Assembly (NCBI GenBank): GCA_945865885.1
Contig: CAMBEZ010000012.1
Span: forward strand, 1-48,253
From: Owenweeksia hongkongensis DSM 17368
GTDB lineage: Bacteria > Bacteroidota > Bacteroidia > Flavobacteriales > Schleiferiaceae
Direction of reading: 5' to 3'
Length of the DNA: 48,253 nt
Shown: positions 7,742 through 17,076 of the stretch, piece after piece
How the letters are laid out: each line of letters begins with the position of its first letter
Numbering within the stretch: position 1 is the first letter of the stretch
Made by a program: the position numbers and the translations under genes
Notes under the pieces: generated by a model
The model's database searches: none
The model's input: only the letters and a program-made list of their open reading frames with translations
Told to the model about the DNA's origin: nothing

Positions 7742-9058
7742 ATGCGTACCAAGAGTTACAAAAAGAACCGAATCAACGTAGTTACCCTGGGTTGTTCCAA
7801 AAATACCTACGATTCCGAAGTGTTGATGGGGCAATTGAAAGCGGCTGGAAAAGACGTGGTTCACGAGGCTTCCGGCGCGGAAGAAGGAGAGGTAGTGGTG
7901 ATCAACACCTGTGGCTTTATCGACAACGCCAAGCAAGAGTCTATTGACACGATTCTGGCGTACGTGGAGAAAAAGCAGCGCGGTGAGGTGGAGAAGGTTT
8001 TTGTGACCGGTTGTTTGTCCGAACGGTACAAGCCGGATTTGGAGCGGGAGATTCCCGATGTCAATCAGTATTTTGGAACCCGTGACTTACCGCTTTTGTT
8101 GAAGGCATTGGGAGCAGATTACCGCCAGCAATTGGTGGGGGAACGCCTGTTGTCCACTCCCCGGCACTACGCTTATTTAAAAATCTCCGAAGGCTGCGAC
8201 CGGCCGTGTTCGTTTTGCGCCATTCCCCTCATGCGCGGCGGACACGTATCCAAACCGATGGAGCAGTTGGTGGAGGAAGCTAGGAAGTTGGCCGCTAAAG
8301 GGGTGGTGGAGTTGATCCTGATTGCCCAAGACCTTACCTACTACGGACTGGATTTGTACAAGGAACGCAAGTTGGCGGCACTGCTTCGCGAACTGGTCCA
8401 AGTGGAAGGTATTGAGTGGATTCGTTTGCACTATTTGTTTCCAACCGGATTCCCCGAGGATGTGCTGGACGTGATCCGTGAAGAGCCCAAGGTGTGCACC
8501 TACGTAGACATCCCCTTGCAGCACGCCGTAGACAGTGTTTTGAAGAGCATGAAGCGCGGCACTACCAAAGAGAAAACCACCCGACTGCTGGACCGAATGC
8601 GCTCTGCCGTTCCAGGCATGGCCATTCGAACTACCTTAATCGTGGGGTATCCGGGCGAAACGGAATCGGATTTCAACGAGCTTTTGGCGTGGGTGAAGGA
8701 AATGCGTTTTGACCGATTGGGTGTTTTTCCGTATTCCCACGAAGAAAACACCACCGCTTATGTCTTGGTGGACGACGTTCCCGCGGAAGAGAAACAGCGT
8801 CGGGCAGATGCCATCATGGAAGCGCAGATGGAAATTTCCGCCGAAATGAATGCCCTGCGTGTGGGACAAACCCTTCGGGTTTTGGTTGACCGCGTGGAAG
8901 GGGAGCACTACGTTGGCCGCACGGAATTCGACAGCCCGGATGTAGACAACGAAGTTTGGATTCCTTTTGGAGACTATTCCTTGACCCCGGGGCGGTTTGC
9001 AACGGTAAAAATTGTAGACGCAACGGAGTACGATTTGCACGCGGAGTTGGTACCTTAG
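7742..9058 (+). CDS. rimO: Ribosomal protein S12 methylthiotransferase
   Basis: 438 residues. The N-terminal UPF0004 domain has the first iron-sulfur ligands Cys18 (VTLGCSKN), Cys57 (NTCGF) and Cys91 (VTGCLSE). The radical-SAM motif CDRPCSFC gives Cys152, Cys156 and Cys159. A C-terminal TRAM domain follows (about residues 375-438). The SAFCAIP-like context and the VTLGCSKN start distinguish RimO from MiaB. It adds a methylthio group to an aspartate of S12. It lies between amn and dnaE with spacings of 7 and 9 bases, so is probably translated from a shared mRNA. Confidence 0.96.
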   Translation: MRTKSYKKNRINVVTLGCSKNTYDSEVLMGQLKAAGKDVVHEASGAEEGEVVVINTCGFIDNAKQESIDTILAYVEKKQRGEVEKVFVTGCLSERYKPDLEREIPDVNQYFGTRDLPLLLKALGADYRQQLVGERLLSTPRHYAYLKISEGCDRPCSFCAIPLMRGGHVSKPMEQLVEEARKLAAKGVVELILIAQDLTYYGLDLYKERKLAALLRELVQVEGIEWIRLHYLFPTGFPEDVLDVIREEPKVCTYVDIPLQHAVDSVLKSMKRGTTKEKTTRLLDRMRSAVPGMAIRTTLIVGYPGETESDFNELLAWVKEMRFDRLGVFPYSHEENTTAYVLVDDVPAEEKQRRADAIMEAQMEISAEMNALRVGQTLRVLVDRVEGEHYVGRTEFDSPDVDNEVWIPFGDYSLTPGRFATVKIVDATEYDLHAELVP

Positions 9059-9067
9059 AGGAACTCC

Positions 9068-12000
9068 ATGTACCTCGTATTTGATACCGAAACCACCGGC
9101 CTAATTGGCAATAAATCAGCCCCGTACTCGGATGAGGCTGCTTGGCCACGCGTGGTTCAACTGGCGTGGCAACTGCACGATTTGCAGGGCGTGTTGGTGG
9201 AGCAGGCAGATTTCCTCATTCGTCCCGACGGTTTCAACATTCCGTTTAAGGCGGAATCCATCCACGGAATCTCCACGGCCCTAGCGCAAGCAGAAGGCGT
9301 GGCTTTGAGCGAGGCTTTGATCGCTTTCAATCGGGTTGTGGCGCAAGCCACGCGTTTGGTGGGCCACAACTTGGAGTACGATCAGCTCGTTTTGGGTGGG
9401 GAATATTTTCGAGCCGGCCTGGAAAATCCGCTTCCAAACGTACCCGTCATTGATACCTGCTGGGAAGACACGGCCACCCTGTGCCAGCTGCCCGGTGGAC
9501 GCGGGGGAAAGTTCAAGTTTCCCAAGTTGGAGGAGCTGTACCACCAGGTATTTGGTACTGGTTTTGACCTGGCCCACAACGCAACGGCAGACGTTGAAGC
9601 GAGTGCGCGTGTCTTTTTGGAGTTGGCGGCTCGTGGATTTTATCCAAACGAGCGTTTGGGTGTGGCCGCCGCCAGCATCCGTGCCTCTTATTCGGAGGGT
9701 GTTGGAAATTGGGGTGTGGCACACCAAGACCTCAAGGCGGCCAGTGTCCGGGTCAAGTTGGTTGCTCCTGAGGCGCCTCCCGTTGTCGAATCGGAGGCCG
9801 CAGGGCCCCGAATTACTGCGCATTCCACTGAATCAACGAACGAATCCGGCACGTTTTTCCACGTCCATTTGCATTCCCAGTTTTCCGTTTTGCAGGCCAC
9901 CGCTCGAGTGGAAGGCCTGGTCAAGCGTGCGGTGGCGGAAGGCCAACCGGCGGTAGCGCTTACAGACACCGGGAACATGATGGGCGCCTTTCAGTTCGTG
10001 AATGCCGTTGATTCCGTCAACAAAACCCGTGCAGAAGGAACGCCTGAACTCAAGGCATTGGTGGGGTATGAGGCGTTTGTTTGCCGCAACCATCGGGACA
10101 AAAGCGTTAAGGACGATGGCTTTTTGGTGCCGTTATTGGCGTTGAACAAAAAGGGGTACCAGAACTTGGCCAAACTAAGTTCCGCAGGGTATATCGACGG
10201 ATTTTACTACGTCCCTCGGATTGATAAAGACCTTTTGATGCAGCACACCGAAGGCGTAGTGGCCTTGACGGGAGGGCTGTCTGGCGAAATTCCGCACCTC
10301 ATTGCCAATGTGGGCTTCAAGCAAGCAGAAGAGGCATTTCTTTGGTACAAGGAAGTGTTTGGCGATCGGTTTTACGCGGAATTGAACCGCCACGGCTTGC
10401 CGGAGGAGGACGCCATCAACGACGCCCTTTTGGAATTGTGCCGCAAGCACAACGTTCCGTTTGTACCGGCCAACAATGCGTTTTATCTGGATCGAACAGA
10501 GTCCGAAGCGCACGATATCTTGCTGTGCGTCAAGGATTCTGAAAAGAAAGCAACGCCCATTGGGCGCGGACGCGGATTCCGGTACGGCATGCCCAACGAC
10601 CGCTTCCACATGACCACCACCGCGGAAATGAGAGCCACTTTTTCCGATGTTCCGGATGGTTTTCTGCATTTGGCCGCCTTGTTGGAGCGCGTGGAGACGT
10701 ATTCCTTGGCGCGCGAAGTACTGCTGCCCAAGTTCGACATCCCCGTGGAGTTTGAGTCTGCGGAAGATGCTGTTGACGGCGGAAAACGCGGAGAGAATGC
10801 CTACTTGCGCCATTTAACCTACGAAGGAGCCAAACGCCGCTACGGCGAATCCCTGTCGGAAGAAATTCGCGAACGACTGGATTTTGAGTTGGCCACCATT
10901 GAAAAGGCAGGATATCCAGGCTATTTCTTGATCGTACAGGACTTCTGCGCCGCGGCGCGGGGCATGGACGTCAGCGTGGGGCCGGGCCGGGGCAGTGCGG
11001 CGGGTTCGGCCGTGGCGTACTGCATTGGCATCACCAACGTAGACCCCATCCGGTACGACCTCCTGTTCGAACGTTTCTTGAATCCGGACCGCGTATCCTT
11101 GCCGGATATAGACATTGACTTCGACGATCGGGGCCGAGACAAAGTCATTCAGTACGTCATTGACAAGTACGGTTCCAGCCAGGTGGCGCAGATCATCACC
11201 TACGGATCCATGGCCGCGAAGAGTTCCATCAAGGACACCGCGCGCGTTTTGGATTTGTCTTTTGCCGATGCAGACAAGATGACCAAAAGTATGCCGGACG
11301 GCAAGAGTTTGCTGGAGGTTTTGACTTTAGACGATAAAAAATTACGTGAATCCTTGCGTCAAGAGGATTATACGAAGGCCTTGGAATTGCGCAGAATGGC
11401 CGAAGAACCGGGCACCATGGAAGCGCTGCGCCAAGCGCAGGTTTTGGAAGGGTCGCTTCGAAACACCGGCATCCACGCATGCGGCGTCATCATCACGCCC
11501 ACAGACATTCGCGAGTTGATCCCGGTTGCCACGGCAAAGGACAGTGCCATGTGGTGTACCCAGTTTGACAACGCCGTTGTGGAAAGCGCAGGTTTGCTCA
11601 AAATGGACTTTTTGGGCCTAAAAACACTTACACTCCTCAAGGATGCTGTGGAGTTGATTCAAAAAAGGCACGGAATTGCGCTGGATTTGGAGACCATTCC
11701 CATCGACGACGTCGCTACGTACGCCTTGTTTCAGCGGGGAGACACGGTCGGTATTTTTCAGTACGAATCCGCCGGGATGCAGAAGCACCTGCGGGACCTT
11801 AAGCCTACCGTCTTTGGAGACTTGATTGCCATGAACGCCCTGTACCGACCAGGTCCCTTGGAATACATTCCTGCTTTCATTCGACGCAAGCACGGTACCG
11901 AGCCCATTTCGTACGACCTGCCGGACATGCAGGAATTTCTGGAGGAAACCTACGGGATCACGGTCTACCAGGAGCAGGTCATGCGTTTATCTCAAAAGCT

Positions 12001-13438
12001 TGCTGGATTTTCCAAAGGCGAGGCCGACGTTTTGCGCAAGGCCATGGGAAAGAAGGACGCGGCACTCTTGGCCAAACTGAAGCCCAAGTTTTTGGAGGGG
12101 GGCAAGGAGCGCAACCACCCGGAACTTGTTTTGGATAAAGTTTGGAAAGACTGGGAAGCGTTTGCCTCCTATGCCTTCAACAAATCCCACTCTACTTGCT
12201 ACGCCTGGGTGGCCTACCAAACTGCTTACCTCAAGGCCAATTTCCCAGCCGAATACATGGCCGCCGTTTTGACCAACAACATGGACGACATCAAGCAGGT
12301 GACGTTTTTCATGGACGAGTCGCGCCGCATGAAAATCCCGGTGTTGGGCCCAGACGTCAACGAGTCCATACTGCCTTTTACGGTAAACGCTCAAGGGGCC
12401 ATTCGTTTTGGCTTGGGCGGAATGCGCGGAGTGGGAGAGGGAGCTGTAGACCACTTGGTGCATGTTCGTACGGAGACGGGGCCGTTTGCATCGTTGTTTG
12501 ATTTGGTCAAGCGAGTAGACCTTCGGGCCATCAACAAAGGAACCATGGAGGCCTTAGCCGCCGGTGGCGCCTTGGATTCCTTGCCCGGAACCCACCGCGG
12601 TCATTTCTTCTACGAAGAATCAGACGGAAAGCCCTATTTGGAAAAAGTTCGGCGCTACGGTCAAATGTTTCAAGACGACGCCGGCAGCAGCCAGGTTTCT
12701 CTGTTTGGTGCGTCCAGTGAAGTGGTTTTGACTGAGCCCACAGTGCCGGACGTGCCCACCCCCAATGCCCTGCTCGTTTTGAAGAAGGAAAAAGAAATCA
12801 ACGGTGTATACATTTCCGCCCATCCGTTGGATCAGTTTAAGTTCGAAATGACTCATTTTGTGCGGAACCGTGCGGCGGAGTTGAACCCGCACGAGGCCTT
12901 TGTGAACGGTGCCGGTTTTCGCGATTTCACCGTCGCCGGCATGGTGAATCAGGCCGCCTCGCGCACCACCAAAACGGGCCGACAAATGGGTTCGTTTGTG
13001 TTGGAAGACAAGGAAGGAACAGTGGAAATAGTGCTTTTTGGGGAAGATTACCTCAAATACAGTCACTTTTTGGTGGACGATCAGTTGTTGTTTGTTCGGG
13101 GGCGCGTGCAGAAACCCAGTTGGGGTTCCAAGGACGGTCCGGTGCGGTACGTGATCCAAGTGATGGAGATGAAATTGCTGGCGGACGTCTTGAGCACGGC
13201 ACAAAAAATGGAAATTTCATTGGATTTGCATCAATTGACGCCCGCCAAATTGAGCGAAATGCACGATGTATTTTCCGCCTATTCGGGAGACAAGCGAGTC
13301 ACTTTCCGAATCCAAGAAGGAGAGCAAGGCGTGCGAATTTTGGGCAGAAGCCGCAACCTCCGGGTGCGCTTGGAACGCCCTTTGCTGGAAGCCTTGGAGT
13401 CCGTAGTGGGCGAGCAGGCAATAAAAATTTTAGCATGA
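9068..13438 (+). CDS. dnaE: DNA polymerase III alpha subunit with N-terminal proofreading exonuclease
   Basis: 1456 residues. Residues 1-190 are a DnaQ-like DEDDh exonuclease with all catalytic residues visible: Asp6 and Glu8 (FDTETTG), Asp105 (HNLEYDQ), His170 and Asp175 (HNATADVEA). A linker of about 70 residues leads to the PHP domain (HVHLHS at 265-270). The polymerase core carries GPGRGSAAGS (638-647) and PDIDIDF (679-685) with the catalytic aspartates. The Glu-Met-rich fingers, (HhH)2 region and an OB-fold domain (roughly 1215-1300) follow. It is the replicative polymerase, here with polymerase and 3'-5' editing in one chain. Such exonuclease-fused DnaE proteins occur in Flavobacteriia. 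Its stop overlaps the next start (ATGA). Confidence 0.96.
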   Translation: MYLVFDTETTGLIGNKSAPYSDEAAWPRVVQLAWQLHDLQGVLVEQADFLIRPDGFNIPFKAESIHGISTALAQAEGVALSEALIAFNRVVAQATRLVGHNLEYDQLVLGGEYFRAGLENPLPNVPVIDTCWEDTATLCQLPGGRGGKFKFPKLEELYHQVFGTGFDLAHNATADVEASARVFLELAARGFYPNERLGVAAASIRASYSEGVGNWGVAHQDLKAASVRVKLVAPEAPPVVESEAAGPRITAHSTESTNESGTFFHVHLHSQFSVLQATARVEGLVKRAVAEGQPAVALTDTGNMMGAFQFVNAVDSVNKTRAEGTPELKALVGYEAFVCRNHRDKSVKDDGFLVPLLALNKKGYQNLAKLSSAGYIDGFYYVPRIDKDLLMQHTEGVVALTGGLSGEIPHLIANVGFKQAEEAFLWYKEVFGDRFYAELNRHGLPEEDAINDALLELCRKHNVPFVPANNAFYLDRTESEAHDILLCVKDSEKKATPIGRGRGFRYGMPNDRFHMTTTAEMRATFSDVPDGFLHLAALLERVETYSLAREVLLPKFDIPVEFESAEDAVDGGKRGENAYLRHLTYEGAKRRYGESLSEEIRERLDFELATIEKAGYPGYFLIVQDFCAAARGMDVSVGPGRGSAAGSAVAYCIGITNVDPIRYDLLFERFLNPDRVSLPDIDIDFDDRGRDKVIQYVIDKYGSSQVAQIITYGSMAAKSSIKDTARVLDLSFADADKMTKSMPDGKSLLEVLTLDDKKLRESLRQEDYTKALELRRMAEEPGTMEALRQAQVLEGSLRNTGIHACGVIITPTDIRELIPVATAKDSAMWCTQFDNAVVESAGLLKMDFLGLKTLTLLKDAVELIQKRHGIALDLETIPIDDVATYALFQRGDTVGIFQYESAGMQKHLRDLKPTVFGDLIAMNALYRPGPLEYIPAFIRRKHGTEPISYDLPDMQEFLEETYGITVYQEQVMRLSQKLAGFSKGEADVLRKAMGKKDAALLAKLKPKFLEGGKERNHPELVLDKVWKDWEAFASYAFNKSHSTCYAWVAYQTAYLKANFPAEYMAAVLTNNMDDIKQVTFFMDESRRMKIPVLGPDVNESILPFTVNAQGAIRFGLGGMRGVGEGAVDHLVHVRTETGPFASLFDLVKRVDLRAINKGTMEALAAGGALDSLPGTHRGHFFYEESDGKPYLEKVRRYGQMFQDDAGSSQVSLFGASSEVVLTEPTVPDVPTPNALLVLKKEKEINGVYISAHPLDQFKFEMTHFVRNRAAELNPHEAFVNGAGFRDFTVAGMVNQAASRTTKTGRQMGSFVLEDKEGTVEIVLFGEDYLKYSHFLVDDQLLFVRGRVQKPSWGSKDGPVRYVIQVMEMKLLADVLSTAQKMEISLDLHQLTPAKLSEMHDVFSAYSGDKRVTFRIQEGEQGVRILGRSRNLRVRLERPLLEALESVVGEQAIKILA

Positions 13439-14175
13439 TGAAGAAAAGTTGGGTCCAACCACGAGCGCAGTCTCCAGCATTGCTCGTAGTCGTTTTTTGG
13501 GCAATGAGTTTGTTCGGTTTTGCGAGCGAACTGAAGGCGCAAGCAAACAACTCCGTGGACGCGCAAGGCAAGAAGCACGGAGCGTGGGTTAAGTACCACG
13601 AAGGAGGCAAGGTCATGCGCTACCAAGGACAATTTCAGCACGGAATTCCGGTTGGGAATTGGACGTATTTGCACCCCAACGGACAAAAGATGGCGGAAAT
13701 GCGCTACCGCAGTGCTACCGGAGTCTGCAAAGCAACGGAATACACGGAAGAGGGCAATAAAGCCGCCGTTGGCGTGTATACCGGTCCCAACCAGAAGGAC
13801 AGTGCCTGGACGTACTTCCGTCCGGACGGCTCGGTGTTGGCGCGAGAAAACTACGCCCAAGGACAGCCCTCCGGGTTGTGGGTAACGTACTACCCCAATG
13901 GCAAAACCGCAGACGAAACCCGCTATGCGGGCGGCGTCCGCAACGGTGCTTTTGCATCCTACACGGAAGACGGAAAGCTGCGCATCCGTTGCGCCTACCA
14001 AAAAGGTACGCTGGACGGGCTTTACGAGTCTTTTGACATCAATGGAAAGCTTCGGTTTAAAGGAATGTACTCAAAAGGTTTAAAATCAGGAATTTGGATT
14101 TATTTTGAAGACGGCAGAACCGTCCGCACCGAAACGTACAAGGGCGGACGCTTGACCAAAACCGATAAGCGCTGA
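13435..14175 (+). CDS. Secreted MORN/YwqK-type repeat protein
   Basis: 246 residues from the ATG that overlaps the dnaE stop by four bases. A signal peptide is likely (hydrophobic core LLVVVFWAMSLFGF, cut near LKA-QA). The mature part is about seven repeats of roughly 23 residues built on G-x-W-x-x-Y-x-x-x-G-x-x-x-x-x-x-x-Y-x-x-G, the MORN-like pattern of proteins often labelled YwqK family antitoxins. There is no toxin gene beside it, so that label should not be read as a toxin-antitoxin role. Its stop overlaps the mnmA start by one base (TGATG). The longer frame beginning at 13120 lies inside dnaE and is rejected. The function is unknown; a cell-envelope scaffold is plausible. Confidence 0.85.
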   Translation: MMKKSWVQPRAQSPALLVVVFWAMSLFGFASELKAQANNSVDAQGKKHGAWVKYHEGGKVMRYQGQFQHGIPVGNWTYLHPNGQKMAEMRYRSATGVCKATEYTEEGNKAAVGVYTGPNQKDSAWTYFRPDGSVLARENYAQGQPSGLWVTYYPNGKTADETRYAGGVRNGAFASYTEDGKLRIRCAYQKGTLDGLYESFDINGKLRFKGMYSKGLKSGIWIYFEDGRTVRTETYKGGRLTKTDKR

Positions 14176-15323
14176 TGGCGCGCGTGGTGGTGGGCCTCTC
14201 CGGAGGCGTGGACAGTTCCTTGGCGGCTGCTTTGCTTCTGGAGCAAGGGCACGAAGTCATTGGCTTGTTCATGCGCAACTGGAACGACGCCTCCGTCACC
14301 TTGGAAGCAGAATGTCCGTGGATCGAAGATTCCAACGATGCTCTCCTGGTAGCAGAGCACCTGGGCATCCCTTTCCAGGTTATGGACCTCAGCGGGCCGT
14401 ACAAGGAGCGCATTGTAGATACCATGTTTGCGGAGTACCAGGCCGGTAGGACGCCCAATCCGGACGTGTTGTGCAACCGCGAGATCAAGTTTGATTTGTT
14501 TTTGGAGGCTGCGCTTCAGTTGGGTGCAGACTACGTGGCAACCGGCCATTATGCCCGACGTCGGGATCTTCCCAACGGCGAGATTGCCTTGTTGGCCGGA
14601 CGCGACCCCAACAAAGACCAAAGCTATTTTTTGTGTCAGTTGAACCAAGCCCAACTTTCCAAAGCCTTGTTTCCCATTGGGGAGCTGTTGAAACCGGAGG
14701 TCCGTCAAGAAGCCGCCGCCCGCGGCATTCCAACCGCCGCCAAAAAGGACTCCCAAGGATTGTGTTTCATTGGAAAGGTGCGTTTGCCGGATTTCCTGCA
14801 GCAGCAATTGTCCGTAAAACCAGGGTCCATTGTGGAAGTACCGGCTTCGTGGGAGGGGTGGAACAATCCTGAATTTGGAACGCCCTGGCCCTTGCATCCA
14901 GCAGCGGGAAAAGTGGTTGGGCAGCACCAGGGCGCTCATTTTTTCACTGTCGGGCAGCGAAAAGGACTGTTGGTGGGCGGGAAGGCCGAGCCCCTGTTTG
15001 TGGTGGCCACAGACACCCAAGAAAATATCGTTTACGTGGGTCAAGGGGAACACCACCCCGGTTTGTACCGTCCTTTTGTCCACGTTGCGTCCAAGGATGT
15101 GCATTGGGTGGTTCCGTCGCGCGACTTAAAAGTAGGGGAGTCCGCTGCGTTACAAGTGCGCATTCGCTACCGCCAGCCGCTGCAAGAGGCGGTGTTGACC
15201 GCACTTCCAGACCATTCCCTACGAATTGATTTTGCTTTGCCGCAAAAGGCCGTGGCGCCGGGTCAATTTGCAGCTTGGTACGACGGCGAGGCCCTCCTGG
15301 GGAGCGGCGCGATGGCGCACTGA
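14175..15323 (+). CDS. mnmA: tRNA-specific 2-thiouridylase MnmA
   Basis: 382 residues. The ATP-binding PP-loop is GLSGGVDSS at residues 7-15. The catalytic cysteine is Cys100 (NPDVLCNREIKF) and the second is Cys197 (SQGLCFIGKV). GHYARR and KDQSYFLCQL are further family signatures, and a C-terminal beta domain ends the protein. It thiolates U34 of the tRNAs for Lys, Glu and Gln, using sulfur relayed from a cysteine desulfurase. It is coupled to the preceding MORN gene by a TGATG overlap. Confidence 0.96.
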   Translation: MARVVVGLSGGVDSSLAAALLLEQGHEVIGLFMRNWNDASVTLEAECPWIEDSNDALLVAEHLGIPFQVMDLSGPYKERIVDTMFAEYQAGRTPNPDVLCNREIKFDLFLEAALQLGADYVATGHYARRRDLPNGEIALLAGRDPNKDQSYFLCQLNQAQLSKALFPIGELLKPEVRQEAAARGIPTAAKKDSQGLCFIGKVRLPDFLQQQLSVKPGSIVEVPASWEGWNNPEFGTPWPLHPAAGKVVGQHQGAHFFTVGQRKGLLVGGKAEPLFVVATDTQENIVYVGQGEHHPGLYRPFVHVASKDVHWVVPSRDLKVGESAALQVRIRYRQPLQEAVLTALPDHSLRIDFALPQKAVAPGQFAAWYDGEALLGSGAMAH

Positions 15324-15370
15324 TGCTCAACTTTTTGTCCGATTTTTTGTTTTCCTTCAAAACGACGTAC

Positions 15371-16990
15371 ATGATTCGATTGAAAAGTCCCTTGGTTTGG
15401 CAGCTGTTCACTGCGTTCTTCATCTCCGGGGCCTCCCTACCGATTGCGGCACAAGCTCCAGAGCCCGCCTACCGATGGGTTTATTTTCCCCACCGTCCGG
15501 ACCGACTGCTTCAAGCCCCGGCCTTGAGCGCCAAAAGCATTGAACGGCGCCAGAAGGCAGCCCAGCCCCTGCGTGCTTTTGACTACCCGGTGCATCCGTC
15601 CGATTTGGCGGCAGTGCGCACAACCGGTTTGCGCATGGTAGGTGCTTCCCGGTTGCTGAACGCCGCCGTGGTGGAAGTGCCCGTATCTGGTTGGCCCGAA
15701 TATTTTGCTTGGCGCAGCGAACCCTTGCGCCCGCTGCATCTCTGTGAAACTCCAGCGGCGCCGCACGGGGATTCGGAAGAGGATGGACTGGCCGGTTATC
15801 AGTACGCCAATGGCGACGCGGCCATCGCCCAAATCAACGGAAAAGGCCTCCACGATGGTTTCTTTGAAGGCCAAGGGATGTTGATTGGGGTGCTGGACGG
15901 CGGTTTCCGGGAAGTGGACACCTTCGGTGCGTTTTCCCGACTGCGGTCCGAAGGGCGTTTGGTGTTCACCAAAGATTTGGTTCAGAACGACGACTCGGTT
16001 TTTGAGGACAGCTTCCACGGAACCATGGTTTTGAGCACCATGGCCCCAGATTTAGATGCCGTGCACGTGGGTACCGCGCCCAAAGCCCAATACGCCTTGT
16101 TCAAAACGGAAAATGTATTCTCCGAGACCCCCTTGGAAGAGTTGCATTGGATACGCGGCGCCGAAATGGCGGACAGTTTGGGGGCCGACGTATTGAATAC
16201 CTCGTTGGGGTACAGCACGTTTGATGATCCGTTGGACAGCCACACGTATGCAGATATGGACGGACGAACTACCCCCATTTCCCGCGCAGCAGTGGCTTTG
16301 GCCCGCACGGGTTTGCTTCTGGTGGTTTCCGCGGGGAACGAAGGAAACGGCGCCTGGAAATACATCACGGCCCCGGCGGACGCGGACAGCGTCTTGACCG
16401 TTGGCGCCGTGAATGCCTTGGGGGCGCGGGCCGGTTTCAGCAGCCAAGGCCCCACGGCGGACGGCCGCATCAAACCGGACGTGATGGCCTTGGGCCAGGG
16501 GTGCGGAATCATCAACAACGGCGGCATTCCCAGCACCGGGAACGGAACCAGCTTCAGCGGTCCCGTAATGGCCGGCATTATGGCGTGTTTGTGGCAAAAA
16601 CACCCGACGCGCACGGCGCAGGATTTGCTCTATTCGGTGCGACTCTCCGCTTCCCAGGGTTTGATGCCGGATACCTTGTACGGCCACGGTATTCCTAACC
16701 TCGCCCTGGCCAGCACCCTGTTGGGACGCATGGAATGGGAGCAGCCCCAGTTTGCCCTGTGGTCTGATTCGGAGTTTTGGATCGGTCAATTGCCCACCAA
16801 CGCCAGCGGAACCGCCTACATCAGTGCCGTAGGCGCGGACGGACGGTTGCTGGGGTATTGGGAGGAAAAGGTGGAAAACGGTGCATGGCGCGTGCAGCAA
16901 AACCCCAACGAGCGCGTTGCCGGTGTTCAGTATTGGCGCGTCAATTTTGGCGGTGCGTCCTGGACGGCACGTTCCGTTCAAACAAATTGA
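15371..16990 (+). CDS. Secreted S8 (subtilisin-like) serine protease
   Basis: 539 residues from the ATG at 15371, which gives a clean signal peptide (MIRLKSPLVW, hydrophobic core, cut near IAAQA). An upstream ATG at 15323 overlaps the mnmA stop and is the alternative start, adding 16 residues. The catalytic triad is Asp176 (VLDGGF), His216 (FHGTMV) and Ser394 (NGTSFSGP), with the oxyanion Asn in SAGNEGNG. The Asp motif is DGG instead of the classical D-T/S-G. A propeptide of about 100 residues precedes the catalytic domain, and about 90 residues follow it, probably a small beta domain. I see no typical type IX sorting signal at the C-terminus, so periplasmic or Sec-exported placement is more likely. 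Its substrates are unknown. Confidence 0.9.
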   Translation: MIRLKSPLVWQLFTAFFISGASLPIAAQAPEPAYRWVYFPHRPDRLLQAPALSAKSIERRQKAAQPLRAFDYPVHPSDLAAVRTTGLRMVGASRLLNAAVVEVPVSGWPEYFAWRSEPLRPLHLCETPAAPHGDSEEDGLAGYQYANGDAAIAQINGKGLHDGFFEGQGMLIGVLDGGFREVDTFGAFSRLRSEGRLVFTKDLVQNDDSVFEDSFHGTMVLSTMAPDLDAVHVGTAPKAQYALFKTENVFSETPLEELHWIRGAEMADSLGADVLNTSLGYSTFDDPLDSHTYADMDGRTTPISRAAVALARTGLLLVVSAGNEGNGAWKYITAPADADSVLTVGAVNALGARAGFSSQGPTADGRIKPDVMALGQGCGIINNGGIPSTGNGTSFSGPVMAGIMACLWQKHPTRTAQDLLYSVRLSASQGLMPDTLYGHGIPNLALASTLLGRMEWEQPQFALWSDSEFWIGQLPTNASGTAYISAVGADGRLLGYWEEKVENGAWRVQQNPNERVAGVQYWRVNFGGASWTARSVQTN

Positions 16991-17076
16991 GTGCGTCGGC
17001 CCGAACGGTTTAACGCAACTTCTTGCACAAAGCGGGCTTCACCCAAACAGGTGCCTGCCTAAAAATCCAGCCGGGT

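Noticed and set aside
13120-13434. 105-residue upstream extension of the MORN-repeat protein
   Set aside because: It lies wholly within dnaE in another frame, and the ATG at 13435 starts a clean signal peptide.
13435-14175. Toxin-antitoxin module suggested by YwqK-like repeats
   Set aside because: The protein is exported and both neighbours are housekeeping genes; no toxin candidate is present.
16991-17076. Terminator between the convergent protease and gmhA genes
   Set aside because: I looked for a stem followed by T on either strand and found no convincing one.
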